From: Winogradskyella schleiferi
Lineage (GTDB): Bacteria; Bacteroidota; Bacteroidia; Flavobacteriales; Flavobacteriaceae
Assembly: GCF_013394655.1 (NCBI RefSeq)
Contig: NZ_CP053351.1
Location: 3,760,001 to 3,824,000 of the forward strand
DNA length: 64,000 bases
Direction of reading: 5' to 3'
Shown here: in pieces, positions 17,709 to 27,574 of the stretch
Position numbering within the stretch: position 1 is the first letter of the stretch
Layout: every line of letters starts with the position of its first letter
The notes under the pieces: generated by a model
Database searches by the model: none
The model's input: only the letters and a program-made list of their open reading frames with translations
Told to the model about the DNA's origin: nothing
Made by a program: the position numbers and the translations under genes

Positions 17709-19928
17709 TTAATCAATTAGGGTAATGGTATTCTTAAATTTAAAGTCTGAACTCGGTGCTATGGCTATTTCAAATTCGCCAGGCTCAACGGTGTATTTCT
17801 TATCGTTGTTATAGAATTTTAAATCTTCAGCGGAAATGGTGAAGGTTACGGTTTTACTTTCTCCTTTTTTCAAGAAGATTTTTTGAAATCCTTTAAGTTC
17901 TTTTACAGGTCGAGTGATACTTCCAACTTTATCATGAATGTAGAGTTGAACAATTTCATGCCCATCTAAATTACCTGTATTCGTTATTGTTGCAGATGCC
18001 GTAACTTCATCAGAAAAACTAAAGGTATTTGAAGATAATTTAAAGTCTGAATATTCAAATTTTGTATAGCTTAAGCCATGCCCAAAGACAAATAACGGTG
18101 TGTTTGGTACATCGATATAATTACTTTTATAATCAGCTTTAGGATAGTGTTCAGGAATTGGTCGTCCTGTATTTTTCATGTTATAATAAATTGGCACCTG
18201 ACCAACGTTTCTTGGGAATGTAACGGTCAATTTTCCTGAAGGGTTCACTTTTCCAAATAGTAAATCTGCTGTTGCTGCGCCTCCCATAGTACCAGGAAAC
18301 CAAACTTCTAAAATGGCATCCACTAAATTGATCTCTTCAGACAAATTTAAAGGACGACCATTCATTAAAACTAAAGTAATTTTTTTATTAGGATTGGCTT
18401 CACGAATTCTTTTTATCAACGCTGTTTGAACTCTTGGGATTCTTAAATTAGTTCTCGAAGCGGCTTCACCACTCATGTGATGACCTTCTCCCATCACTAA
18501 AACAATTTCGTCTGCTTTTTTTGAAGCTGAAATGGCTTCATCAAATCCCGAAGTGTCATCCTTTAAAATCTCACAGCCTTTGGCATAAAGTATTTGATTT
18601 GGTTTTAAATACTCTGAAACACCTTCAAAAACACTAACCGCTTTTCCATTTCGGTCCCCTTTTGCTGCCCAATTTCCTATAATGTCGTATTCATCCTTAA
18701 CTAACGGGCCAATGAACGCAATCGATTTTGACGTGTTTGAAAGCGGTAAGGCTTCATTCTTATTTTGTAATAACACAGACGAAGCTGCTGCAATTTCTCT
18801 TGCTTTTTCTAAAAATTCTGGTTTATATTTAGTTGTATTTTCTCGTTTTTCATCACTATAGCGATACGGATCGTCAAACAAGCCTAATTTGTACTTTGCA
18901 ATTAAAATTCTTTTGCAGGATTCATTGATATATTGTTCTGGTACTTTACCTTCTTCAACTAATGTTTTTAGATATTTACGGTAAACCTCTCCCATCATAT
19001 CCATATCTACGCCAGCGTTCATTCCTATTCTTGCCGTATCAATACTATCTTTTGCAAAACCATGTTGAACCATTTCATTAATAGAAGTATAATCTGAAAC
19101 GACAAAGCCTTCGAAATTCCATTCGCCACGAAGAATATCTCTTAAGGTATATTTATTGCCCGAAGTCGGTACTCCGTTTAGTTCGTTAAAAGCAGACATA
19201 AAGGTTTCTACGCCAGCGTCGACAGCAGCTTCAAAAGGTGGTAAATAGACGTTTCTTAACTCTCCTTCACTCATATTGGTGGTATGGTAATCTCTTCCTG
19301 CTTGAGCTGCCCCATAAGCCACATAATGTTTCGCACAGGCCAAAATGGTGTTGGGTTGCGATAAATCTTCTCCTTGAAACCCTCGAACGTAGGCTTTAGC
19401 TATCTCACTGTTTAAATAAACATCTTCTCCTGCACCTTCGGAAATCCGTCCCCAACGCGGTTCTCTAGACACATCGATCATTGGTGCAAACGTCCAATGG
19501 ATGCCTTCTGCTGAGGCTTCTTCGGCTGCGATGCGTGAGCTTTCTTCTACCATTTTTAGGTCCCAACTTGCGGATAAGCCTAAGTTTATTGGAAAAATTG
19601 TTCTGTGACCATGAATCACATCATATCCAAACAATAATGGAATGCCCAAACGGGATTCTTCTAGAGCTACTTTTTGTAAATCGCGAGTCCCTTTTACTGA
19701 CATAGCATTTAGCATCGCTCCCATATTACCCTCGCGAATATATTTGCCGTTATCTGAACCTACAATTGGACCTGTTTGATCCCAACTTCCACCATACATT
19801 ACCGTTTGCCCAATCTTTTCTTGAAGTGTCATCAATCGCATTATAGAATCTACTTTAGCTTCATAATTTTGTGAAAAACTGAAGTTAGCAGCAAAAAAAG
19901 CTAATAAAAAAACGATTCTAGCATTCAT
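17709..19928 (-). CDS. GH3 beta-glucosidase, periplasmic, 739 aa
   Basis: A glycoside hydrolase family 3 exo-enzyme. The frame extends upstream to 20015, but those codons translate a dispersed repeat. The ATG at 19928 gives a proper signal peptide (MNARIVFLLAFFAANFSFSQ) and is preferred. The TIM barrel covers about 30-330, with substrate-binding KH (200-201) in CAKHYVAYG and nucleophile Asp279 in VVSDY. The alpha/beta sandwich holds GEGHHMSGEAAS with the acid/base Glu candidate, and an FN3-like domain ends the protein. GH3 enzymes release glucose from short beta-glucans, and members that act on sophorose occur beside GH144. It is paralogous to the next GH3. Confidence 0.93.
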   Translation of the reverse strand: MNARIVFLLAFFAANFSFSQNYEAKVDSIMRLMTLQEKIGQTVMYGGSWDQTGPIVGSDNGKYIREGNMGAMLNAMSVKGTRDLQKVALEESRLGIPLLFGYDVIHGHRTIFPINLGLSASWDLKMVEESSRIAAEEASAEGIHWTFAPMIDVSREPRWGRISEGAGEDVYLNSEIAKAYVRGFQGEDLSQPNTILACAKHYVAYGAAQAGRDYHTTNMSEGELRNVYLPPFEAAVDAGVETFMSAFNELNGVPTSGNKYTLRDILRGEWNFEGFVVSDYTSINEMVQHGFAKDSIDTARIGMNAGVDMDMMGEVYRKYLKTLVEEGKVPEQYINESCKRILIAKYKLGLFDDPYRYSDEKRENTTKYKPEFLEKAREIAAASSVLLQNKNEALPLSNTSKSIAFIGPLVKDEYDIIGNWAAKGDRNGKAVSVFEGVSEYLKPNQILYAKGCEILKDDTSGFDEAISASKKADEIVLVMGEGHHMSGEAASRTNLRIPRVQTALIKRIREANPNKKITLVLMNGRPLNLSEEINLVDAILEVWFPGTMGGAATADLLFGKVNPSGKLTVTFPRNVGQVPIYYNMKNTGRPIPEHYPKADYKSNYIDVPNTPLFVFGHGLSYTKFEYSDFKLSSNTFSFSDEVTASATITNTGNLDGHEIVQLYIHDKVGSITRPVKELKGFQKIFLKKGESKTVTFTISAEDLKFYNNDKKYTVEPGEFEIAIAPSSDFKFKNTITLID

Positions 19929-19952
19929 TTTATAATAATTAAATTTATTCAG

Positions 19953-19986
19953 AAACACCCCTAAAGTCCCCTCAAGGGGACAATCC
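19953..19986 (-). repeat. Dispersed palindrome family A (GTCCCC..GGGGAC..AGGGG)
   Basis: On the minus strand it reads GATTGTCCCCTTGAGGGG, followed by ACTTTAGGGGTGTTT. Related copies lie at 43977-43998 and 62526-62606. It stands between the two GH3 genes and accounts for the spurious in-frame extension of the downstream GH3 gene. Confidence 0.75.
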
Positions 19987-20023
19987 AAATCCACAAAAAG
20001 AAATCTAATTTTCATGATGTATT

Positions 20024-22351
20024 TTATTTTGTAAGTTCAAATTCTTTCATCATTTCTGTAGTAGAGTCTGTACCCACAAAAACGTGGAATTTTCCTGGTT
20101 CTGCTACAAAGTCTAAATCTGAATTATAGAATTTTAAGTCTTCAATAGTTATCTTGAAGGTTACGGTTTTTGTTTCCCCTTTTTTAATGTTCACTTTTTC
20201 GAAACCTTTTAATTCTTTTATAGGTCTCGTCACTGTACCGACAATATCTCTGATATACAGTTGTACCACTTCTTTTCCGTCATAATCACCGGAATTGGTA
20301 ACATCTACTGAGACTGTGATTTCACCATCGAAGTTGATGGCTGTTTTATCTAATTTGAAGTTCGAATAATCGAATGTTGTGTAACTAAGTCCATATCCAA
20401 ATGGGTATAACGGCTCATTTCGAACATCTAAATAATTGGATTTGAACTTTTCAAATTTACCCTCCTTATTGTGTAAAGGGCGACCTGTATTTTTATGGTT
20501 GTAGAAAATTGGCACCTGTCCTACATTCATCGGAAACGTTGCTGTTAACTTTCCAGATGGGTTAACGTCTCCAAACAGCACATCTGAAATTGCCAAACCA
20601 GCTTCACTTCCAGGAAACCAAACGTTTAGTATTGCAGGGACATTTTCATTCTCATCGACAATAGCGAGAGGTCTTCCAGTAAATAATACCAAAACCACAG
20701 GTTTTCCTGTTTTCAATAAAGCGTTTAATAAGTCCTTTTGAGCCTGTGGAATTTGAAGATTTGTTACACTGCTACTTTCGCCACTGAGTTCTGCAGATTC
20801 ACCGATAGCCGCAATGATAACGTCCGATTTATTAGCGATTGCTAACGCTTCATCCAATAGCTGTTTATCCGTTCTACCATCTCTTGGAATATCCTTACCA
20901 AACATAGTAACACGTTTTTCAAAATCTAAATCGTAATCCACATTACTTCCTTTGGCATATAAAATAGTGGATTTATCGCCTACAACAGTTTTTAATCCTG
21001 CAAAAAACGGATTTGATTTTTCTTGTTTTGTTGCAACGCTCCACGTACCAGCCATATTCACCGCATTATTTGCTAATGGACCGATTAATGCAATGGTTCC
21101 TTCTTTTTTTAAGGGTAGTAAATTGTTTTCATTCTTGAGCAATACGGTTGACTCTGCACCTACTTTTCTGGCAAATGCTCTATTCTCTTCAGTAAATATT
21201 TCGCTTTTTGCTCTATCACTATCGCAATATTTATAAGGATCATCAAATAAGCCTAACTCGTATTTTGCGGTTAACATTCGTTTTACAGCCGTGTCGATAT
21301 CTGCTTCCGTCACCATTCCTTTATCTAATGTGCCTTTTAAGGATTTTATAAATCCGGCTTCAGCTGAGGGAGAATCGCCAGCCATATCCATATCGACACC
21401 TGCGTTTAGAGCTAAAGCGACAACGTCTTCTTCGTCACCCATGCCGTGAGCCATCATTTCCCAAATACCTGTATAATCGGTAACTACAAACCCATCAAAA
21501 CCCCAATCATCTCGCAATAAATCTGTCAATAACCATTTATTGCCTGTTGCTGGTACACCATCAATTTCATTAAACGATGCCATTACAGAACCTACGCCAG
21601 CATCTACAGCCGCTTTATATGGTGCTAAATACTCATTGTACATTCTAATTTTACTCATATCGACCGTGTTGTAATCACGACCAGCTTCTGGTGCTCCATA
21701 TAAAGCAAAATGCTTTACACAAGCCATCAACGTATTATTTTGACTCAAATCATCTTGCTGATATCCTTTAACCATAGCTTCAGCAATTCTGCTTCCCAAA
21801 TAAGGGTCTTCACCGTTGCCTTCAGACACTCTTCCCCAACGTGGATCGCGAGAAATATCTACCATAGGAGAAAACGTCCAATTGATACCATCTGCACTTG
21901 CTTCGGTGGCTGCCATTTGGGCTGTTTTTTCAATGAGTTCCATATCCCAAGTCGAGGAGAGTCCCAATGGAATAGGAAATGTTGTTTCGTAGCCATGGAT
22001 TACGTCCATTCCAAATAGTAATGGGATACCCAATCGGCTTTCTTCAACCGCAATTTTTTGAACTGCTCTAATTTTTTCAACAGATTTAATATTGAACATA
22101 CCTCCAACTTTTCCTTCCTGAACTTTTTTACCCACGTCAGAGCTTTTGCCCAAACCTGTGGTAATATCACCTGAAACAGGAAGATTAAGTTGTCCAATTT
22201 TTTCGTCTATCGTCATTAAACCTAAAATAGAATCTACCTGTGCTTCAAATGGATTGCTATTAGAATTAGATTTTGATTCAGTTTTACAGCTCGTAAATAT
22301 GAAAGCAATTATTGCTATGCTTATTAATTTAAAGTTGACGTTTTTTATCAT
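20024..22351 (-). CDS. GH3 beta-glucosidase, lipoprotein, 775 aa
   Basis: The second GH3 enzyme of the locus, with lipobox IFTSC (Cys22), so probably anchored to the outer membrane or facing the periplasm. The barrel has SPMVDISRDPRWGR, CVKHFALYG with K213-H214, and nucleophile Asp292 in VVTDYTG. The second domain contains GESAELSGESSS with the acid/base candidate, and an FN3-like domain ends it. It shares much sequence with the GH3 encoded at 17709-19928, but has an insertion around 70-90 and a longer linker. Two different GH3 enzymes usually cut different chain lengths or linkages. It follows the alpha/beta-hydrolase gene with a 4-base gap. Confidence 0.93.
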   Translation of the reverse strand: MIKNVNFKLISIAIIAFIFTSCKTESKSNSNSNPFEAQVDSILGLMTIDEKIGQLNLPVSGDITTGLGKSSDVGKKVQEGKVGGMFNIKSVEKIRAVQKIAVEESRLGIPLLFGMDVIHGYETTFPIPLGLSSTWDMELIEKTAQMAATEASADGINWTFSPMVDISRDPRWGRVSEGNGEDPYLGSRIAEAMVKGYQQDDLSQNNTLMACVKHFALYGAPEAGRDYNTVDMSKIRMYNEYLAPYKAAVDAGVGSVMASFNEIDGVPATGNKWLLTDLLRDDWGFDGFVVTDYTGIWEMMAHGMGDEEDVVALALNAGVDMDMAGDSPSAEAGFIKSLKGTLDKGMVTEADIDTAVKRMLTAKYELGLFDDPYKYCDSDRAKSEIFTEENRAFARKVGAESTVLLKNENNLLPLKKEGTIALIGPLANNAVNMAGTWSVATKQEKSNPFFAGLKTVVGDKSTILYAKGSNVDYDLDFEKRVTMFGKDIPRDGRTDKQLLDEALAIANKSDVIIAAIGESAELSGESSSVTNLQIPQAQKDLLNALLKTGKPVVLVLFTGRPLAIVDENENVPAILNVWFPGSEAGLAISDVLFGDVNPSGKLTATFPMNVGQVPIFYNHKNTGRPLHNKEGKFEKFKSNYLDVRNEPLYPFGYGLSYTTFDYSNFKLDKTAINFDGEITVSVDVTNSGDYDGKEVVQLYIRDIVGTVTRPIKELKGFEKVNIKKGETKTVTFKITIEDLKFYNSDLDFVAEPGKFHVFVGTDSTTEMMKEFELTK

Positions 22352-22355
22352 TGTA

Positions 22356-23153
22356 TCATTTTGTTTTAGAGAAAAGCCAAGTTAATAATTCTGGTTCCGC
22401 AAATGTTGGGTCCCAACTGTTATGATTTGCAAAATCGTATATCGTAAGTTTTGGAAATCCACCAGCGTTTAGAATAGCAGTTGCCATATTGATTGATAAT
22501 AATGGATTTACCACATCATCTTTGGCGCCATGAAATATCCATAATGGAATTTTTTGGGCATAATTGGTGACCGAATCAGGATCTCCACCTCCACAAATGG
22601 GAATGGCAGCTGCAAACATTTCGGGTTTTCTATGGATAATTTCAAAAGTTCCCATACCTCCCATTGATAATCCCATCACATAAACCTGATCTGTTTTTAT
22701 ATACGGTTTAGTGACCATCTCATCCATTAAATCCATAGTTAAAGCCATTGCTGTTGTAGGAGGTTCATCATATTTATACTTAAATGTGATTGGTTTTGTG
22801 GAGCGATCTGCCTCTAACTTAGACCAGTAATCCTGTTCAGGACATTGTGGAAAAATGACTATTGCAGGAAAGGAATCGCGATGTTTTTCATTAAGAAATA
22901 AACTACTGCCATGCGCCAGTTGTTTTTTATTATCACTTCCTCTTTCCCCTGCGCCGTGAAGGAACAAAACCAGTGGATATTGTTTGGATTCATCAAAGTT
23001 CTTAGGCAATAGCATTCTGTACCTTAGAGTATCCTCTTTTTGAACATGATATTCTTTTGAGAATAAATCTTTTTGCTGTGCTGATATGCTCAAACTACTT
23101 AAAATGAAGCCCAAACATATGATAAACTGAATATATTTTGAATTCGTTGTCAT
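22356..23153 (-). CDS. Secreted alpha/beta-hydrolase (carboxylesterase/dienelactone hydrolase-like)
   Basis: A 265-residue protein with a signal peptide (cleavage near SISAQ). Motifs: LHGAGERG (about 66-73) for the oxyanion hole, nucleophile Ser163 in GLSMGGMG, Asp in FHGAKDDVVNP and His in ANHNSWDP. This is the layout of the phospholipase/carboxylesterase and 'prolyl oligopeptidase-like' secreted esterases often found in PULs. It probably deacylates the glycan. It lies 3 bases after the metallophosphoesterase gene in transcription order. Acetyl versus other acyl groups cannot be decided. Confidence 0.82.
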   Translation of the reverse strand: MTTNSKYIQFIICLGFILSSLSISAQQKDLFSKEYHVQKEDTLRYRMLLPKNFDESKQYPLVLFLHGAGERGSDNKKQLAHGSSLFLNEKHRDSFPAIVIFPQCPEQDYWSKLEADRSTKPITFKYKYDEPPTTAMALTMDLMDEMVTKPYIKTDQVYVMGLSMGGMGTFEIIHRKPEMFAAAIPICGGGDPDSVTNYAQKIPLWIFHGAKDDVVNPLLSINMATAILNAGGFPKLTIYDFANHNSWDPTFAEPELLTWLFSKTK

Positions 23154-23156
23154 TTC

Positions 23157-24131
23157 TTAAATTTTAACATTAGTAAACTTAAATTCATGTTCTGGTTCTG
23201 TTCTGAATGTATCTAACCAAGGCGAATAGGTTTTAACTGAAATTGATTTTGTTTTTTTATCGACCTTTATGATACGTAAATATCCTGAATCCCCTTTTTC
23301 TACACCTTTGACATTCTTTTGATAATTGGCCAACATTTGATAAACGTCAGTTCCAAAATCATTTTCTGAAACCAATTGACCTACTCCAGACCCTAAAATA
23401 TGTCCAGAAAAAACCATTAACACATTTTTATTTCGTTTTATGAGTTTTTCCCATAAATTACCACCATGGTTTACGGCATCATGACCTGTCGCTTTTCCCA
23501 CTCCGTATTTTTGAGGCAAATACCAATCCTCGCCATCCTGCAAGGTATTGTCATTATACATATACGAATGTGTGTTTATAATCACATTATGATCTGGATG
23601 TTTCTCAATTAATGAATTTGCCCAATCGACGGTTTTATTTCTAGGTCCGAATTCTAAGGAAAACACTAACCATTCTTTTCCAATGATGGTAAATTCTGAA
23701 CAATTATTATCAATTGAATCCTCAGGAAATGTGGCGATGCTTTTAGATTGTGCTGTGTATTTTGAATGCGGAAAAACCGTATTTGCAAGAGTCGTATTTC
23801 TGGTGTCGGCAAATTTACCTGCTTCACTTCCCATATCGTGGTTGCCAAGTGATAGGCTATATGGCACTTTTCCATCAATAAGCGCCAAACCTTTTATCGC
23901 TATTTCCCATTCTTTTTCAGAATTATTTTGGGTTATATCTCCTTCATGTAGAACAAAAGAAAAACGATCATCTTGCTCAGCAATCCATTCCATTTGTTTC
24001 ATATAAACCTCAGGAAATTCTTCTACATAGGTTTGGGTATCTGGTAATACAACAAACTCAAAGCTTTCTGCCTGGTTACAAGCGAAGCAGCTTAGGGTGA
24101 GTAAAATGAGTATGTTGTGATTAAATTTCAT
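23157..24131 (-). CDS. Calcineurin-like metallophosphoesterase, lipoprotein
   Basis: A 324-residue lipoprotein (lipobox CFAC, Cys18) with the full metallophosphoesterase motif set: D31 in LPDTQTY, GD in HEGDITQNN (62-65), GNHD at 96-99, a metal-binding His in INTHSY and GH in FSGHILGSG. Two-metal enzymes of this type cut phosphomonoesters or phosphodiesters outside the cytoplasm. PUL-linked members are common but rarely characterised. With the EEP protein at 9778-10599 it suggests that the target glycan has phosphate-linked groups, or that the operon also scavenges phosphate. The gene is 3 bases downstream of the GH144-like gene. Confidence 0.87.
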   Translation of the reverse strand: MKFNHNILILLTLSCFACNQAESFEFVVLPDTQTYVEEFPEVYMKQMEWIAEQDDRFSFVLHEGDITQNNSEKEWEIAIKGLALIDGKVPYSLSLGNHDMGSEAGKFADTRNTTLANTVFPHSKYTAQSKSIATFPEDSIDNNCSEFTIIGKEWLVFSLEFGPRNKTVDWANSLIEKHPDHNVIINTHSYMYNDNTLQDGEDWYLPQKYGVGKATGHDAVNHGGNLWEKLIKRNKNVLMVFSGHILGSGVGQLVSENDFGTDVYQMLANYQKNVKGVEKGDSGYLRIIKVDKKTKSISVKTYSPWLDTFRTEPEHEFKFTNVKI

Positions 24132-24134
24132 TTG

Positions 24135-26096
24135 TTAATAACTAAATCCTAGTGCATCCAATCCATTTTGAACATCTTCATTTTGCATAAAGAGATTCCA
24201 TAATAATTGAGTTCTATAGTTTTCTATCATAATAATTTCAGGACCTTGATCTATGGCTAAATACGAACTTGCATACCACTCTTCAGTGGGATTGTATGCA
24301 TCTATAAACCCATAATCACCCCATATTCTATCTCCAATCTTATAATAAAAAAAACGTATAGCATTCATAGACTCAATTGGTGCGTAAGGCAACGAGGATA
24401 TGGCTGCCGTTGGAGTAATTACTCCCAAATCATTTGTTGGACTATGAGCAGAATATCCGTTATTGCTATCACTAGCTGTGAGACCCCAACTATTCGCATA
24501 ATAGCCTACATAGTCTTCTGGATTATCAATACAGTATGAACGATTTATTAAAGTATGATTTACATTCTGAGTCCAATAGTTGGCGTATTGATCTTGGAGG
24601 TTTCTAGGGTCTAGCCCCAAATAAGAATAATGCGAAAAGAAAAGCGGGCCACCAAAATTACCTCCCGCAGGAAGTGTATAATCGTAATACACATTTCCAT
24701 TTAACATATTTCCATTAAAAGCATAGCCTTCATCATATACTGATTGTGTTATTGAGTGCGTAGGTGATGCAGCTGCAAGAACATAAACAATCTGTGTTTC
24801 GTTATGCCCTTGAATCTTAAGATTCATTTGCCATTGATAATTTGGAGACCAATGCCAGTACAAAACGTTTTCACCTCCTTTTGTAAACCAATTCCATTCT
24901 ACTTCATGCCATAAAGTCGTAATTTTTGTTTTTAATAAATTTTCTTGGGCATCCATAGCATTTAAGTATTGATCCACTGCTAACAACCCTTGTATCAAAA
25001 AAGCCGTTTCTACTAAATCTGCACCATCATCGAATTCAGAAAAAGGCACAACACTTCCCGAATTACCATTCAACCAATGCGGCCAAACACCATGATACCT
25101 ATCTGCTGTTTCTAGAAAATTCACGATAGTTTCCCAACGTGCAATGGCCTCACTTCTTGTTATAAATCCTCTTTCAACACCTACAATCATTGCCATAAGC
25201 CCAAAACCTGTACCTCCAGTTGTTACTATATCATTACTGGTGTTACGCTCTCTAGCCATTCCTGAAACAGGGTGTCCAAAATCCCAAAAATACTTAAAGG
25301 TTTCTTCCTGTATTAATGTTAACAATTGATCGTCAGATATTAGAGGGAACTTGTCAGTATTATCAAAAGTTGTAAATAATTCAATATATTCCGACTCAAA
25401 ATTTCTACCAATATTAACTCCTATGTTCTGATCAATAATAATTTCATATTTTTTCCAATAATCTAGAATTTCAGAAAGAACAACTTTGATGGTGACATCA
25501 TTGACCTGCTCTACAGAAAAAGGCACACTTGGTGAAAAGGTGGTATTAGCCTGAAAATCTGAGGCAGAAACAGAATGAGAAAAAACAAAATTAAAATTTT
25601 CATTCAATGGAATTTCTAAATTTCTTTGATCTAGATTTAATATTTCATCCCCTATACGAGCTTCTAATAACTCTAAAGGATCAAGCTTTATTGAAAATGC
25701 GTAAGTCCTACCATCAAAGGTAGAACCATCATTTGCCATGAGATTATCTGATATTGAGAAGATGTAACTTTCTCCTTGTTCTAATATTATACTTGGTGTA
25801 ATAATGAGCTCATCATTGTTTTGACCTTGCTCAACTGTTAAAGGAATATTGGAGTCTAAGTGGGTCAATGCAAACATCGAGGAATTTGGACTTATACTTT
25901 TATTAAATTTTATGAAAAACTGATTAGCTAAATCAAACTCTAAATTGTTTGAGAGTGTTACATTTCCAAATAGCACATAAGATATATTGAGATCACCTGT
26001 AGATGGTTCGTTATTAGTATCTCCTGAATCACTACTAGAACACCCAACAAGAAATAAAGTCATTACTAAATAAAATATGCCGATTTTTCTTTTCAT
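24135..26096 (-). CDS. GH144-like glucanase ('glucoamylase family') lipoprotein with N-terminal Ig-like domains
   Basis: A 653-residue lipoprotein (lipobox FLVGC, Cys19). Residues 30-240 contain two SbsA-type Ig-like domains ('NQFFIKFNKSISPNSSMF', 'FNFVFSHSVSASDFQ'). The catalytic (alpha/alpha)6 domain spans about 245-653 and carries ETFKYFWDFGHPVSGMARER, the TTGGTGFGLMAMIVGVERGF block, LVETAFLIQGLL, ENVLYWHWSPNY and AIDQGPEIIMIENYRTQLLWNLFM. This is the 'putative glucoamylase' family (PF10091), whose characterised GH144 members are endo-beta-1,2-glucanases, not alpha-amylases. It overlaps the upstream paralogue by 4 bases. It is probably surface-exposed, cutting long chains before SusCD uptake. 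Confidence 0.85.
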   Translation of the reverse strand: MKRKIGIFYLVMTLFLVGCSSSDSGDTNNEPSTGDLNISYVLFGNVTLSNNLEFDLANQFFIKFNKSISPNSSMFALTHLDSNIPLTVEQGQNNDELIITPSIILEQGESYIFSISDNLMANDGSTFDGRTYAFSIKLDPLELLEARIGDEILNLDQRNLEIPLNENFNFVFSHSVSASDFQANTTFSPSVPFSVEQVNDVTIKVVLSEILDYWKKYEIIIDQNIGVNIGRNFESEYIELFTTFDNTDKFPLISDDQLLTLIQEETFKYFWDFGHPVSGMARERNTSNDIVTTGGTGFGLMAMIVGVERGFITRSEAIARWETIVNFLETADRYHGVWPHWLNGNSGSVVPFSEFDDGADLVETAFLIQGLLAVDQYLNAMDAQENLLKTKITTLWHEVEWNWFTKGGENVLYWHWSPNYQWQMNLKIQGHNETQIVYVLAAASPTHSITQSVYDEGYAFNGNMLNGNVYYDYTLPAGGNFGGPLFFSHYSYLGLDPRNLQDQYANYWTQNVNHTLINRSYCIDNPEDYVGYYANSWGLTASDSNNGYSAHSPTNDLGVITPTAAISSLPYAPIESMNAIRFFYYKIGDRIWGDYGFIDAYNPTEEWYASSYLAIDQGPEIIMIENYRTQLLWNLFMQNEDVQNGLDALGFSY

Positions 26097-27427
26097 TGGT
26101 TATCGATTCTAAATTCTAATTTTTTTAATCCTTTCTGTATATCTATATTTTGCATAAATAGATTCCATATTAAACCCGTCCTATAATTTTCAATCATTAC
26201 TGGAATTGGGCCTTGATCTATTGCTAAATATCTTGGAGTTGACCAATTGTGTTCAAAGCTAAACGCATCATAAGGTCCAAATTTACCGATAAGACTATCG
26301 TGATTTTTATAGAGGTTAGCCAACATATTCATGCTCTCTTTAGGCGTATATGGAAATGACGATAAAGCTGCCGTTGGTGAAATGACTCCAAAGTCATTTC
26401 CAGGTCTGTGACCTTTATAACCTTTTACAGAATAACTTGATGTTAAACCCCATAGACTATCGCCATAACCTTCAAAATCCTTCGGATTATCTACAGCGTA
26501 TTTATAGTGGATTTTCGCATGATTTTGAGTGAGCTTCCAATAATCAGCATACTGATCTGATAAGCCTTTTGGATTTAAGCCTAAATAGGAATAATGAGCC
26601 CAAAATAAAGGACCGATTTTAGCATCACTGTGTTCGTAATAATTTAAAACTAAATCTTCATCGTAATACGTTTCATTTGAAACAATGGCTCCATTTTTGG
26701 CCCAACCTTTCTCGTAAACGGATTTACTAATTGGATGTGTTGGAGAAGCAGCAGCTAGAACATACATAATTAAACATTCGTTATAACCACCAACTGGGAA
26801 ATCCATTTCCCAACCAAATTCAGGCGACCAGTGCCAGTACAAAACATTTTCACCATTTTTAGTGTACCAATCCCACTCAACTTCTCTCCAAAGTTTATCT
26901 ATTTTGCCACGAAGTTCTTTTTCCTTGGTGTTTTCCCCATCAAAATATTCTGAAACTGTTAATAATCCTTGAATTAAAAAAGCCGTTTCAACCAAATCAC
27001 CTCCGTTATCTTTTTTACCAAACGGATATACTTTACCTGTTTCTCCATCTATCCAATGTGACCACGCCCCATGAAAACGATCGGCTTCCTCTAAAAAATC
27101 TACAATTTTTAAATAGCGATTAAGCGCTTCTTCTTTTGGGATAAAACCTCTTTCGATTCCTACTAAAATGGCCATTAGGCCAAAACCACTTCCACCTGTT
27201 GTTACGGTATTTTTAGGCGAAGTAGGATAACTATCATCCATATGCAGACGTTCTCTAGCTAAACCAGAGTTGGGTTCCGCACCTTCCCAGAAATAACTTA
27301 TAGTCTGTTTTTGGATTGTATCCAATAACCCTGTGCCACTAATCGTTTTTTCTTTTGGTAGAACATCCGTAATTGTTTTATCTTCTTTAGACGAATTGCA
27401 ACTCATCAATAAGAATAGCGACGCCAT
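26093..27427 (-). CDS. GH144-like glucanase lipoprotein; signal peptide probably broken by a frameshift
   Basis: A 444-residue paralogue of the next gene that lacks the Ig domains. The catalytic domain shows TISYFWEGAEPNSGLARERL, TTGGSGFGLMAILVGIERGF, LVETAFLIQGLLTV, ENVLYWHWSPEFGW and AIDQGPIPVMIENYRTGLIW. The family is PF10091/GH144-like (endo-beta-1,2-glucanase). The ATG at 27427 gives MASLFLLMSC, a lipobox without the basic N-terminus a signal peptide needs. Directly upstream, in another frame, ATG at 27462 encodes MKQSNHVILLV and then stops in TAATG. Joined, the two pieces match the paralogue's signal (MKRKIGIFYLVMTLFLVGC). Either an indel disrupted export or the sequence has an error there. 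Confidence 0.85.
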   Translation of the reverse strand: MASLFLLMSCNSSKEDKTITDVLPKEKTISGTGLLDTIQKQTISYFWEGAEPNSGLARERLHMDDSYPTSPKNTVTTGGSGFGLMAILVGIERGFIPKEEALNRYLKIVDFLEEADRFHGAWSHWIDGETGKVYPFGKKDNGGDLVETAFLIQGLLTVSEYFDGENTKEKELRGKIDKLWREVEWDWYTKNGENVLYWHWSPEFGWEMDFPVGGYNECLIMYVLAAASPTHPISKSVYEKGWAKNGAIVSNETYYDEDLVLNYYEHSDAKIGPLFWAHYSYLGLNPKGLSDQYADYWKLTQNHAKIHYKYAVDNPKDFEGYGDSLWGLTSSYSVKGYKGHRPGNDFGVISPTAALSSFPYTPKESMNMLANLYKNHDSLIGKFGPYDAFSFEHNWSTPRYLAIDQGPIPVMIENYRTGLIWNLFMQNIDIQKGLKKLEFRIDNQ

Positions 27428-27490
27428 TACACCAGAAGAATCACGTGATTTGATTGTTTCATTTAAGAACGTAAATTTTAGATAAACTTT

Positions 27491-27519
27491 AGCTGCACTT
27501 ATGATACATAAATGCAGCT
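27491..27519. other. Hairpin between the LamG gene and the GH144-like genes
   Basis: AGCTGCA and TGCAGCT arms (7 bp) with further pairing inside (TTAT/ATAA) around a short loop. No T-tract follows. It lies in the only long spacer (147 bases) of the PUL operon, between the susC-susD-lipoprotein part and the enzymes. It is a candidate RNA processing or partial-termination site. Confidence 0.45.
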
Positions 27520-27574
27520 AGAGTATTGAAGACTAATTCAAAACATTTTACATTAATTTAAGTTGAATTTATAT

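Noticed and set aside
19929..20015. Longer start of the periplasmic GH3 gene
   Set aside because: The extra codons translate a dispersed palindrome and would bury the signal peptide.
24135..27427. True glucoamylases (alpha-glucan) from the family name
   Set aside because: The motifs are those of PF10091/GH144-like proteins, whose characterised members are endo-beta-1,2-glucanases.
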